From Castanea sativa (lineage: Eukaryota > Streptophyta > Magnoliopsida > Fagales > Fagaceae): 64,000 nucleotides of DNA. A program made the translations under genes and the position numbers. Of the stretch, positions 24,413 through 35,110 are shown in pieces. The first letter of the stretch is position 1, and each line of letters begins with the position of its first letter. The stretch covers positions 57,596,636 through 57,660,635 of the forward strand of contig NC_134017.1 in the NCBI RefSeq assembly GCF_040712315.1, written 5' to 3'. Below the pieces are notes generated by a model, which did not search any database, had not been told where the DNA came from, and saw only the letters and a list, made by a program, of their open reading frames with translations.

Positions 24413-26700
24413 TACTCATACTGCAGGATTGGTAGTCGAAAGATAGGTAGCAGGTTGTCCTGATGCATCCTCGGCTGGTTGGGTTGTTGGGGGTGTTAGG
24501 GCTTGGATGTCTTCGATAGTGGTACAAATGTTACTGGTGACTTTCAGATTGACCAACTCCACATGGGAGTTAATTGCCCGCACCAGCTCTCTCATGCTAG
24601 GGGTATCTTTCTTGTCCACGGCATCGACTTGACTCTGAATGGGGGGAGGAGGGGCTGGATAGGGAATTTGCTCAGGATTTCTTAGTGGAGAATCCTCGGC
24701 TACCCCCATTGCTTGTAGGGCAGCCAACCACCCCTCCCCGAACCTATGATGTCGGGCATGGTGGACAATGGGCTCTACAGAATTTTCAGCCTCTGTGGAG
24801 CCTATGTTATACACTTGTCCTCACAGGTTTCAATGGCTGTTTTTAGGTCAGCAATCTCGTTAGCTTGGGCCAAATTTTGGCTGTCTACCTTCGCCATTTT
24901 GAGCTTAGTTTCCCCTAGTTTAGCCCTTATGTCTGTCAACTTACTCTTTGTCGCCAATCAAGCTTTCTCAGTAGCTTGAGCCTTCCTTTCGAAAACCTTA
25001 GCAGTTTTGCCCTTCTCATCCACCGTAGCAACAACAACGTCTTTCAACACCCTCTCCCATTTGGTATCCTTGGTAGCCTCTTTAAACCTCTCGCCAATGA
25101 TGCAAGTCAGCTGCGCAGCCTGATGACGCAGCAAAGATAAAACAGTATGTGTAGACAAAGAGGGTACACATGCATTGCTACAAAAAAGAAAAAGAAAAAA
25201 AAAAGAGAGATGAGATTGTAAATTACTGTTATGGTATGCCACTGTAGCTGCCTAGCCAATGACTTGTCATCCCCATTTAAGAAGAAATGAGCATCCTTGG
25301 GCAGAAGGAGACCCCATGCTAAACTCTGGGCGACTCGTCCCCCTTCACCTTGTGCCCATGTCCGCACATTGGCAATCACCGATAAAGGCCTATTGCCCAG
25401 TCTAAAGATGGTCTGCCAACCCACCTCGGACTGAGAAGAAGATGCCACATTGGTCCTGACCTGGATGGTTGGTTGAGAACCACCAATCGACTCCTAGATC
25501 ATGGGTCCACCAGATACACGGGGAGGGGTCCTCGAGGGAGCATTGCCCGGGACCAGGGGTGGTTTCTCGGCAATGCACTTCCTTTTCTTAGCTTGACTAG
25601 CAAGAGCAAGAGCCGGAACCCCTCCTTAAGGGTATTGAGGTATAGCCGTGGGGCGGGTGCTGGGCAAAAACTAGTCAATGATTATCACTCTCTTCTTCAC
25701 CATCCTTTCATCTTGATCGGCCTCTGCGCCCAGAGGATTAATCGGCTCGACTGTTTTTGGGTCAATTACTTGGGTGGGGGCTTCGGACTCTCCAACGGGC
25801 ATATGGGTTTTACGGCTTTGCGATATGATCTCAGCCAAGGCATCCCTTATCGGAGTAAGATCATCCGTAGTAGTGTACCGGGGGCCAAGGTCCCTTGCTT
25901 CACCTACCATGAGAGAGGGGGGGGGGAAGCAAAATTGGCATGTCGAATGTCGATATACGATAGCAGCGGGCTATCAACCAACAATGCCTAGCTGAATGAT
26001 TCCCAGGTAGTATACACCGGGTTGGCGCGAAGTATCAAATGGGATGCTCGGAGTTGTCCGTCCTCATGTACAAAAATTTCTGACCTAAGTATGAAGTTAA
26101 GATCTCTCACGTGCACGACTTTGAGATCTGGTTCAAATCTTCCTCTTTCTGTAACAAATCGACAAACAGACCGATTAGCATACGCATAAATAGCTAAGTA
26201 AAACATTTGAATTTAAAGCAAACAGAGGTTCTCTATTTTTAGGTAGTAATCAGTCTTAATGTTTCCGCACAGACGGTACATGAAGATAATATCATGGTGG
26301 TTTAATTGCAGACTAAATATTTGGTTTAACCTACTAACACAGCTTACCACTTGGTAAAAATTGGGGGGGGGGGGAGTTGGTTGGGACACAAGCCGTAAAA
26401 TCTAAGGGTGCTTATAATAAGAGGGTCCACGGGGAACCTAACCCCACCCTCAAGAATGGCCATAGGGGGAAAAATATGTGTTTGAGCCAGTATGCCTATG
26501 GAGGTCGATATCGCCTTCATGACAGTAGGCAATATCAACATCTCCAGGAACATTATAGGCTGCTCTAAAGCTATCCAAGGATGCTTTAGAAGAGAGGAGG
26601 TGAGAATAGCCTATTCCTAAACTCAAAGATCAAGGGGAGACTGAAGGAAAGATAGAAGATAGATTAAAAAAGAAAGATGAACTTACTGGTGGGCTCTAGG
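24413..26700 (-). pseudogene. antisense ORF of element A, coiled-coil protein, predicted intron
   Basis: A discontinuous minus-strand reading frame opposite to gag-pol. From its N-terminal side: FVHEDGQLRASHLILRANPV (25988-26206), GEARDLGPRYTTTDDL and a charged linker (25671-25910), then WQTIFRLGNRPLSV and ARQLQWHTIT (to 25227). A gap with GT...CAG borders follows (25120-25226), then AAQLTCIIGERFKEATKD, a Lys/Glu/Ala-rich stretch of coiled-coil type (24830-25060), HRFGEGWLAALQAMGV and a Pro-rich tail ending PAV-stop at 24413. Element B shares the tail, the intron borders and the stop. Tat-type elements with an antisense gene between pol and the LTR are known (for example Grande). Function unknown. 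Several stops show this copy is dead. The N-terminal limit is uncertain, and about 140 bp present in B (about 60655-60800) is missing near 26238. Confidence 0.7.
25120..25226 (-). other. predicted intron in the antisense ORF (element A)
   Basis: Minus-strand GTAATTTAC donor, a T-rich tract, and a GCTGCGTCATCAG acceptor, 107 bp, phase 0. Joining WHTIT to AAQLTC restores a frame. The copy in B has the same borders (59559-59655, 97 bp). Confidence 0.55.
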
Positions 26701-27110
26701 GAACGATGTTGTGGGATGGAGAATGTGTACACAAGAGAAATGTGCTCGGCAGTGAGGAAACTGAGGAAGAGAGGATGAAAAAAGTGAAATAGGAAGTCAG
26801 GAGAAGCTATATATAGAGGTTAAAGCATTTAATGAGGCAGGAGGCGGGAAAAACTCCCCCTAACCCTTTTTGGTAACCCCCCCACACATGTGGGTGCGAT
26901 TCATGAACCGTCAAATCGTTCGAAAACCGTCAAATGGTTCACGAGCCGTCAGGTCATAATTACTGACGTATGTGACAGCTTGGTGCAATGCTACTTTCAA
27001 GAAGGCTTTGATAATCATCCTGTCTGCACAGCAAATGATACTCGGGATTCTCAGTAGACCATCAACGCCGCTTAGATTATCCTTGATTCATTCCCGGTGA
27101 TTTGACACGA
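26207..27110. other. 3' untranslated region of element A
   Basis: No sense-strand gene. On the minus strand, CTATATATAG (about 26809-26818) followed by sequence rich in CT could be a promoter for the antisense frame. The same CTATATATAG is in copy B near 61312-61321. The G run at 26364 and the CCGTCAAAT repeats at 26908-26950 are shared in part with B. Confidence 0.4.
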
Positions 27111-27111
27111 A

Positions 27112-27122
27112 TCAAAGGGGGC
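27112..27122 (+). promoter_or_regulatory. polypurine tract of element A
   Basis: ATCAAAGGGGG directly before CTAT and the 3' LTR start TGTACGAGG at 27126. It primes plus-strand DNA in LTR elements. Confidence 0.7.
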
Positions 27123-27125
27123 TAT

Positions 27126-27771
27126 TGTACGAGGAGAGGCCCTGGGCCTATTAGGCCTTGAACCCTAGTCTCGTGGAAACGTGCAAGACAGGGCCCCAGG
27201 CCTGTTAGGCCATGGACCCTCATCTTGAATTACAACACTTGACTTAATCCTCGTTGTATCGATAGCCTCGGTTTGAACATACCTCAGCGCCTGGCAAACC
27301 CTCCTCCCGAGGATGCTACTTCTCGGGGGTACAAGGTCCTAGTGGTTCAATATTGTCTTGGGGAGTATCGCTGCCGAACAACCTTCTGGACGCAGGAACC
27401 AGTTCCAATGCCATTGCCATAATCCCCAGTGGAATGTCCACTAGGACCACTTTGAAGCGATGGAATTGGACCCCCATCCCTAGTAATAGTCAAGGATAAT
27501 CATAACATCTCCACTTGTCTCAGACTATAAATAAGAGGAAAGAATAAGAAATAGGGGTTGGTAATTCTAGAGAGAGAGAGAGAGAACGAAGAGAAGGAAC
27601 AACCAGATTAAGGGAGGAGAACAACATTGGGGGGGGGGTTTGCAGGAATAAGAGAGCATTCAAGTCATCAAGCATAGGACCACACATTGTAGGAAATCCA
27701 AAGCCCACAATACAAATAGATTGTGAGCCTAGGGAGGGGTCGAGCCCAACCACCATACTTGGGTACGTACA
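27126..27771 (+). repeat. 3' LTR of element A
   Basis: 646 bp, TGTACGAGGAGAGG to GGTACGTACA, followed by the GGTCT duplication. Over the first 260 bp it differs from the 5' LTR at roughly one base in eight, nearly always by transitions. Confidence 0.92.
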
Positions 27772-27776
27772 GGTCT

Positions 27777-27982
27777 AATGAGGCTCCATTACTTTATGCA
27801 AAGCTTCAATCTCACCCAAATGACAAGCAATAAAATAAGATAATTCATGTTCAGCTTTCAAGTTTATTCTTTCAAAAAAAAAATGCTTAGATTTCTGGTA
27901 ACCACCAATTCATTTTGTTAACTCAACATCATAGAGTAACATTAATTTAGTTATAAGAATGGGTTTATCACTTTTCATGTTG

Positions 27983-28017
<35 letters not shown>

Positions 28018-28185
28018 GCTAAACTCAATAGCACTACAACAATTGGCCGTTTAAATTTAGCCATATCCTTCATATCATTAAATTATTAATATATATTTTT
28101 TAATTTTTAAAAATTTAACATATAATGTTTTAATTAAATACAAATAAATAAAAAATTCCTTATAAAATCGTAAAAAGTTTTTTTT
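27777..28185. repeat. host flank of element A, duplicated at 62269-62705
   Basis: Begins AATGAGGCTCCATTACTTTA. The same sequence, about 92% alike over the first ~100 bases, follows the 3' LTR of element B. A TA microsatellite sits at 27987-28012. No gene. Confidence 0.85.
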
Positions 28186-28388
28186 TAACATTTACACTTT
28201 CTCCAACATGTTTCATTCCTTTCACATTTTCATCTCCGCACTGCCCTCTACCTTAATATCACTCTTTATCTTTCCCTTTTTTAATTTCATTTATTTCGTT
28301 TCTTCTTATTCTTATCCTCTTATTATAATTTTTTCATTATCTTTTCCATTCTATATTTCTATGCATAATTTTCCCTCTCAAAAAAGGT

Positions 28389-28426
<38 letters not shown>

Positions 28427-28647
28427 TTGGTGAATTATTTTATTTTATTTTTCTTGCATCTATGCTTTGGGTTATTAATTTTTTTTTAAATTTTTAATAA
28501 CTCTACTTTGAGTTGATGCAATTTAGTTTTGTGTTTAAATTTTTTCTTTTTTCTTTTTTGTTCTATCTAATTGTTAAATGTTATTCTATTGCATTATAAA
28601 GAATATAATATTATTTTATTACATAGCATGATTTGGATAATTTTATC

Positions 28648-28709
<62 letters not shown>

Positions 28710-28757
28710 TTTTGAGAAACTAATAATAATAATAATAATAATAATATTTTGAGAAAC

Positions 28758-28815
<58 letters not shown>
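28186..28815 (+). mobile_element. Helitron interior fragment
   Basis: TTTACACTTTCTCCAACA, CATCTCCGCACTGCCCTCTA, a CT repeat (28395-28420) and TTGAGTTGATGCAATTTAG match the interiors at 16.35, 39.45 and 62.7 kb. The 5' end is unclear. The 3' end is lost because element C begins at 28816 inside the AAT array. Copy B continues to a proper CTAG end at 63770. Confidence 0.6.
28651..28815. repeat. (AAT)n microsatellite, interrupted
   Basis: About 165 bp of AAT units split by two copies of TTTTGAGAAACT. The long Tyr, Leu or Ile runs translated from it are not protein. Copy B has a shorter array near 63145-63170. Confidence 0.95.
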
Positions 28816-29472
28816 TGATGGGTATGATAAAATACACCAACTCCAATGTCGCCCATGATGGTCGTCTAGGACAAGGACGGGAAAGCAAACGTTGTAAAAA
28901 TCTTGTCAGTGACAAGCTTGTCCTTGCAGGAAGAGGCTTGCCTATAGAAGATGCACCCCAGGTAGGAAGGTCGTCCATGTAAGGAGGATCGTCCCAGAGA
29001 AGGTCGTCCATAGAAGGGCGACCTTCCTTGGAAGCAAGGTACGCTCGTCAAGAAGATCCCTGGACGAGCCCTTGACACTTAGAAGAATTCCTGGTTCAAT
29101 ACTACAACTCCTTATCACATGCATAACTTCCAGTGACAGTTATATGAAAAAATGTAGCTCCTAAACGGTTGTGGAAGTTATCCTTGAACCCTCAAACCTC
29201 CTCAAATATAGGGGAGATTACAAGTCTAATAATTGTTTTTAGGGTGCACTATATAAACGCCCATTCAGACCAAACAAATGTACGTTTTGACATTTCCTAA
29301 AAAGTTGGAACTCTAAAATTTAAGAGAGAAAAACTAACTTTGGCATCGAGGGTTCTTGGTTGGCGACCCTGGTCACCTTTGATCATTGTTCTTTCTTTTT
29401 CAGGCCATCAAGACAATCACCACACCTTTGAAATCCGAAGCATCCAGCCTACTGATTTTCTTCGCATCATCA
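28816..29472 (+). repeat. 5' LTR of element C, plus-strand half
   Basis: 657 bp, TGATGGGTATGATAAAATAC to CGCATCATCA. CACTATATAAACGCC at about 29247-29261 is the likely promoter. Repeated GGTCGTCCAT blocks occur within the first 250 bp. The primer site TTGGCGCCGTTTATGGGAA starts two bases downstream at 29474. Confidence 0.9.
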
Positions 29473-29555
29473 GTTGGCGCCGTTTATGGGAATAGTATTT
29501 TTTTTCGTTCGATTATTTGTTTTCAGTGACTAGCCTTTCCCAGATAAAAGGCTGA

Positions 29556-30870
29556 ATGGTTCGGACAAGATCAAAGGCTACCAGCCCAGGCCATTAGGAG
29601 AGTAGGGATGCTTCTAGCAATCCCCACCGCGATCGTCAGTCAGCGCCTATCATGCAACCGCCTTCCGTTTAACATATACAGTCCATGGCTGCCGCTATGG
29701 CGGAATTAACCTGTCAGAACCAAGAGTTGAATAGAGAGATTAATTTAAGGAGGTAGCAACACGAAAGGCATGCAGAAGGGCAAGCCCAGAGTCATGAGGG
29801 TAGAGGAGAAAACATTGAGTCCGAGAATCAGTCAAGGGGTACTGCTTCAAAAAAAGTGCCACACTTGGAGATGGAGATGGAGATGGACCAGATGAGAAAA
29901 GCTATAGATTAAATGAAGGAGAATATAAGACGGGCGAACCCCGTGGATGACTTAGTTCACCGGATGGACTCCCCTTTCACGGCTTCCATCAATAGTCACC
30001 CCCTACCTCCGAAATTCAAAATGGCTTCCTTGGATTCATATGATGGAAATCGAGACCCGTGTGATCACATCACTACCTTTAAGACCACCATGCACCTTCA
30101 AGGGGTCCGGACGAGATTATGTACAGAGCATTCCCTACCACACTTAAGGGACCAGCGCGAGTGTGGTTTAACAAAATACCCCCAAACTCTATGGGCTCAT
30201 TTGAGGAGTTGAGTAAGTTGTTCGTCAATAATTTTATTGGAGGGCAATGCCATAAGCGTTCCTCTTCTAGTTTGCTAACTATAGAGCAAGGGGAAAATGA
30301 GAGTTTACAGTCCTTCATTACCCGGTTCAATAGAGAAACCTTAACGGTGGATGAAATGGACGACAAGTTGTTATTAGCCGCCTTCCATAATGGGGTCAAC
30401 TCTGACTTGTTCATTCATAAGCTCTACAAGCAGGAACCACAAACTATGGCTGAACTTGTCCATTTGGCCCAAAATTTCATGAATGCTGAGGACGCAATCA
30501 TAGCCAAGAAAAGGAAGAGAGCAGAGCGTTCAAAAGCGGGTCACTCGCGTCATCCAGATCAAGGTCCTCGTCCAAAAAAGGCTCGAACAAAAGAGAAAAA
30601 GGATGGTAAGAAGGCAAGTTCCTCAATGAGAAATCAATAATACACTCCCCTGAATATGCCACTAGAGCAAGTGCTATGCAAATCAAGGACGATCCGTCCT
30701 TGAAGGGGTCAGAGAAAATGAAAGGAGATCCTAACAAGCGCAATAGGAACAAGTATTGCCGCTTTCACAAAGACCATGGCTACGACACGGACGAGTGTTT
30801 TGATTTAAAGCAACATATAGAGAATCTTATTAGGCAAGGGAATTTGAGGAATTTCCTTGGACGAGACTAG
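29556..30870 (+). pseudogene. gag relic of element C
   Basis: Starts ATG at 29556 (MVRTRSKATSPG). The N-terminal coiled segment reads NQELNREINLRR. The Retrotrans_gag domain has FKMASLDSYDGNRDPCDHI, then after a frame change RVWFNKIPPNSMGSFEELS and FNRETLTVDEMDDKLLLAAF. A basic linker and a C-H-H-C finger YCRFHKDHGYDTDECFDLK (30757-30813) follow. Stops and at least one frameshift (near 30119) inactivate it. Confidence 0.85.
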
Positions 30871-30894
30871 AAAGACGAGAAGCTGAAGGCCAAG

Positions 30895-33695
30895 GTGGAA
30901 AAGTCATCACGACCCCTACTTGGAGAAATAAGAGCTATTATAGGAGGAACCTTGGCAGCTCAGTCGTCCAAATCAAGGAAGACATACTTCAAGGTGGTGC
31001 AAAATGTCCAGTTGTCTAGACAATCTCCCAGGACGAGGGAAGCTGACGAGCAAGCCATTACATTCACGGATGAGGATGCTAAAAGAGCTCACCACCCCCA
31101 CAACGACGTGATCGTTATTACCTTGCTCATTGCCGATTATATGACCAAGAGGGTGTTGGTAGACAATGGCAGCTTGGTGAACATTCTGTATTACCTCGCT
31201 TTACAAAAAATGAGGCTAGGATGAGATTAACTCCGACGAGTGAATTCGTCATTGGTGGGATTTGAAGGAATGGAGGTGCAGCCTGTGGGCACCATTACAT
31301 TACCCGTGGTGGTTGGAATGCACCCGTAACAAATAACCAAAGAGGTAAACGTCCTTGTTGTTGATTGTTCATCATCATATAATGTTATTATTGGAAGGCC
31401 TACTTTGAATAGTTGGAAGGAGGTAACCTCTACCTACCATTTGTCTGTCAAATTTTCGACCGAGCATGGAGTGGGTCAAGTACAAGGGGATCAGTTAGCC
31501 GCCAGAGAGTTCTACTTAGCCATGTTGGCGATGGACAAGCACGTGCAGACAATGAGCATAGACGAAAGAAGGACTATAGCAGAACCCACTAAGGTGTTAG
31601 AAGATGTCCCTTTAGACGAGAGCAGACCCGAGAAGTTCACTAGAATTGGGACGAGCATGGAAAAAGAGGCAAAGCATACTCTGGTCCAGTTTTTGAAGAA
31701 AAGCCTTGATGTCTTTGCATGGAGTCATAAGAAAATGTCGGGTATTGATCCAAGTGTCATTACTCATCATCTAAATGTATGTCCCTACTCCAAACCAGTG
31801 CGTCAAAAGAAGAGGGTTTTTGCTCCTATGCGAGACAATGCCATCAAAGAAGAAGTCTAGAAGTTGATTACCATAGAGTTCATATGAGAAGTTTATTATC
31901 CAGACTGGTTGGCAAATGTAGTCATGGTAAAGAAGGCTAGCGGAAAGTGGTGAATGTGCATGAAATTTACTGACTTAAACAAGGCTTGCCCCAATGACAG
32001 TTATCCATTGCCACACATTGACCAACTAGTGGACTCGACAGCAGGTCACAGACTGCTGAGTTTCATGGACGCCTTTTCAGGCTACAACCAAATAAAGATG
32101 GACGAGACAGATCAAGAAAAGACTTCCTTCATTACTAGCCAAGGGTTATTTTGTTACAAGGTAATGCCTTTTGGTTTAATGAACGTGGGGACAACTTACC
32201 AAAGACTGGTTAACCACATGTTTCGTCCTCAAATCGGACGAAATGTGGAGGTTTATGTAGATGATATGCTAGTAAAGAGTCTGGATGAGGAGAAGCATTT
32301 GGACGACTTTCAAGAAACCTTTGACACACTTCGGTGATATAACATGAAATTAAATCCAAGCAAGTGTGCTTTTGGGGTGTCGTCAGGGAAGTTTTTAGGG
32401 TTCATGTTTTCACATAGAGGAATTGAGGCGAATCCTGACAAAATCCAGGCGATACTAAATATGGAACCGCCGAAGAACATCAGAGAAGTCCAATCTCTTA
32501 CCGGATGAGTTGCTGCCCTTAACAGGTTTGTTTCAAAAGCTACTGACAAATGTTTACCATTTTTTAAAGTCCTTAGGAAGGCGTTTGAGTGGACGGACGA
32601 GTGTCAGAAGGCCTTCCAAGATCTGAAGGCTTACCTCACAACGGTACCGTTGCTGAGCCCGTCTGTACCTGGTGAGGAATTGTATTTGTATTTGGCAGTG
32701 TCCCCGCATGCTGTGAGCTCAGAAATAGTTAGAGAAGAAAGACAGGTTCAGAAACAGGTTTACTATACGAGTCGGACACTAAAAGGAGCAGAAGAACGAT
32801 ATTCGATGATGGAGAAGCTAGCCTTTGCTTTGATCACGGCTTCTAGAAAGCTGAGACATTATTTTCAAGCTCATGTTATCAATGTCCTAACGGATCATCC
32901 CCTAAAGAAGGCCATGAACAAATTGGAAGCCGCAGGACGACTGATCCAATGGGCAGTGGAACTAAGTGAGTTTGATGTTAGATATCAACCAAGGAGTGTG
33001 ATAAAGGCACAAATGTTGGGAGATTTTATTGCAGAGTTCACTCCCAGTCAGGTTGAGCTAGATGAAGGGTCTCAAAGGTGGAAATCATTTGGGAGCAAGA
33101 TCGCTAGTTCATAAAGTCGTCCGTGCAGGCTACTACTGGCCTACAATTCAAGCAGATGCTAAGGCTTACATCAAGGTGTGTGACCAGTGCTAGTGCTATA
33201 GCAATGTCCCTATACAACCATCAGAGTACCAGACTCCAATGATGGCCCCATGGCCCTTTGCATAATGGGGATTGGATATCCTAGGTCCTTTTTCCCTTGG
33301 AACCAGAAAAATGAAATTTTTGGTAGTAGGGATTGACTACTTTACCAAGTGGGTGGAGGCCAAACCTCTTGCAAAAATTACTCAGCAAAATGTTAAGAAT
33401 TTTGTTTGGAAGAATATTCTATGTAAGTTCGGAGTTCCTAGGGTACTAATATCTGATAATGGACGACAGTTTGACAACACACCTTTCAGGGACTTTTGTG
33501 AACAGTTTGGAATAAAAAATCACTATTCCTCACCCTCTCACCCACAGGCGAATGAACAAGCAGAAGTAGTAAACCGATCCCTGTTGAAAATCATTAAGAC
33601 TTGGCTCGAAGAGGCAAAGGGGATATGACCAGATGAGTTGCTAGGTGTTCTTTGGGCATATAGGACGACTATGAGGACCTCGACAGGAGAAACCC
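30895..33695 (+). pseudogene. pol relic of element C, second RNase H deleted
   Basis: The protease has RVLVDNGSLVNILYYLAL (31146-31200). The linker has KKSLDVFAWSHKKMSGIDP. The RT has KFTDLNKACPNDSYPLPHI, FMDAFSGYNQIKMDE and YVDD at 32254-32265. RNase H runs at 32650-33050 (ELYLYLAVSPHAVSSEIVRE to QMLGDFIAEFTPSQ). About 55 bp later integrase starts at GYYWPTIQADAKAYIKVCDQC, so the second RNase H, present in A and B, is missing. The integrase core keeps LDILGPF, ISDNGRQF and NEQAEVVNRSL and stops in STGETPL at the inversion junction. Multiple stops are present. Confidence 0.9.
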
Positions 33696-33699
33696 CCTT

Positions 33700-34333
33700 G
33701 ATCACTCAATGGTTAGCCATATGAACTTGTGGGTAGGGAATGCTCTGCACAAAACCTCGTCCGGAACCCCTTGAAGGTGCATGGTGGTCTTGAAGGTAGC
33801 GATGTGATCACATGGGTCTCAATTTCCATCATATGAATCCAAGGAAGACATTTTGAATATCGGAGGTAGGGGTGACTATTGATGGAAGCCGTGAAAGGGG
33901 AGTCCGTTTAGTGAACTAAGTCATCCATGAGGTTCGCTCGTCTCATAGTCTCCTTCATTTCATCCATAGCTTTTCTCATCTGGTCCATCTCCCTCTCCAA
34001 GTGTGGCACTCTTCTTGAAGCAGTACCCCTTGATTGATTCTCGGACTCAATGTTTTCTTCTCTACCCTCATGACTTTGGGCTTGTCCTTCCGCATGCCTT
34101 TCGTGTTGCTGCCTCCTTAAATTAATCTCTCTATTCAACTTTTGGTTTTGACGGGTTAATTCCGCCATAGCGGCAGCTATGGATTGTATATGTTGAACGG
34201 AAGACGGTTGCGTGACAGGCGGTGACTGATGATCGCGGTGGGGATTGCTAGAAGTATCCCTACTCTACTAATGGCCTGGGCTGGTAGTCCTTGATCTTGT
34301 CCGAACCATTCAGCCTTTTGTCTGGGAAAGGCT
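33700..34333 (-). pseudogene. gag N-terminal half, inverted arm of element C
   Basis: The minus strand reads the same start as 29556 (MVRTRSRTTSPG) and an intact 87-codon stretch at 33908-34168 (MAELTRQNQKLNREINLRRQ ... MRRANLMDDLVH), then continues in broken frame to the junction. It has about 93% DNA similarity to 29556-30150. The stretch is heptad-like and very charged. Confidence 0.85.
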
Positions 34334-34391
34334 AATCACTGAAAACAAATAATCGAACGAAAAGAACACTGTTCCCACAAACGGCGCCAAC

Positions 34392-35050
34392 CGATGATGT
34401 GAAAAAAATCAGTAGGTTGGATGCTTTGGATTTCAAAGGTGTGGTGATTGTTTTGATGGCCTAAAAAAGAAAGAATAATGATCAAAGGTGACCGAGGTCA
34501 CCGGCCAAGAACCCTCCGATGCGAAAGTTAGTTTTTCTCTCTTAAATTTTGGAGTTCCAACTTTTTAGGAAATGTCAAAACGTACCTTTGTCTGGTCTGA
34601 ATGGGCGTTTATATAGTGCACCCTAGAAATGATTATTAGACTTGTAATCTCCCCTATATTTGAGGAGGTTTAAGGGTTTAGGGATAACTTCCACAACCGT
34701 TTGGGAGTTACATTTTTTCATATAATTGTCACTGGAAGTTATGCATGTTATAAGGAGTTGTAGTACTAAACCAGGAATTTTTCTAAGTGTCAAGGGCTCG
34801 TTTAGGGATCTTCTTGACGAGCATACCTTGCTTCCAGGGAAGGTCGCCCTTCTATGGACGACCTTCTTCAGGAAGATCTTCCTTACATGGACGACCTTCC
34901 TACCTGGGGTGCATCTTCTATAGGCAAGCCTCTTCCTACACGGACGAGCTTGTCACAAACAAGATTTTTACAACGTTCGCTTTCCCATCCTTGTCCTGGA
35001 CGCCCGTCATGGATGACATTAGAGTTGGTGTATTTTATCATACCCCATCA
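34392..35050 (-). repeat. 5' LTR of element C, inverted arm
   Basis: 659 bp. On the minus strand it begins TGATGGGGTATGATAAAATA and ends ACATCATCG. The primer site GTTGGCGCCGTTTGTGGGAA directly follows (34372-34391). Confidence 0.9.
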
Positions 35051-35110
35051 TTATATTTACGAGATAACCCTAAAAATATTATCACACACAACGCGCGGGT
35101 CTGCAACTAG
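35051..35110 (+). mobile_element. Helitron 3' terminus
   Basis: ACGCGCGGGTCTGCAACTAG then T: the right arm of a GC hairpin followed about 10 bases later by CTAG (35107-35110). The left hairpin arm is eroded. Its body was presumably interrupted by element C. Confidence 0.65.

Larger units (their letters stand above)
17308..27771 (+). mobile_element. Tat-lineage Ty3/gypsy element A, full length, decayed
   Basis: LTRs 17308-17959 and 27126-27771. The 5-bp target duplication GGTCT is exact at 17303-17307 and 27772-27776. The order is gag, protease, RT, RNase H, a second RNase H, integrase, then a long 3' region with a minisatellite and an antisense frame. Dual RNase H and this extended 3' region are traits of the plant Tat lineage. 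Many stops and frameshifts make it non-autonomous. The two LTRs differ mainly by transitions. Confidence 0.93.
28816..35050. mobile_element. composite Tat gypsy element C with inverted LTRs
   Basis: A plus-strand half (5' LTR, primer site, gag, protease, RT, RNase H, partial integrase, to about 33695) meets a minus-strand half (gag start, leader, primer site, 5' LTR, 33700-35050) head to head. Both outer ends are 5' LTRs of the same family, about 93% alike, so no direct LTR pair exists. The left flank (ATAAT) and right flank (TTATA) are not a target duplication, as expected for a rearranged product. The halves share only gag-leader sequence, so this is an inverted duplication and not a standard element. 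Confidence 0.88.

Noticed and set aside
28611..29011. Minus-strand frames with long Leu, Ile or Tyr runs
   Set aside because: Translation of the (AAT)n microsatellite, running on into the LTR of element C.
28816..35050. Reading element C as a normal element with a 3' LTR at its right end
   Set aside because: The right LTR is inverted, with the primer site and gag start read on the minus strand; it is a second 5' LTR.
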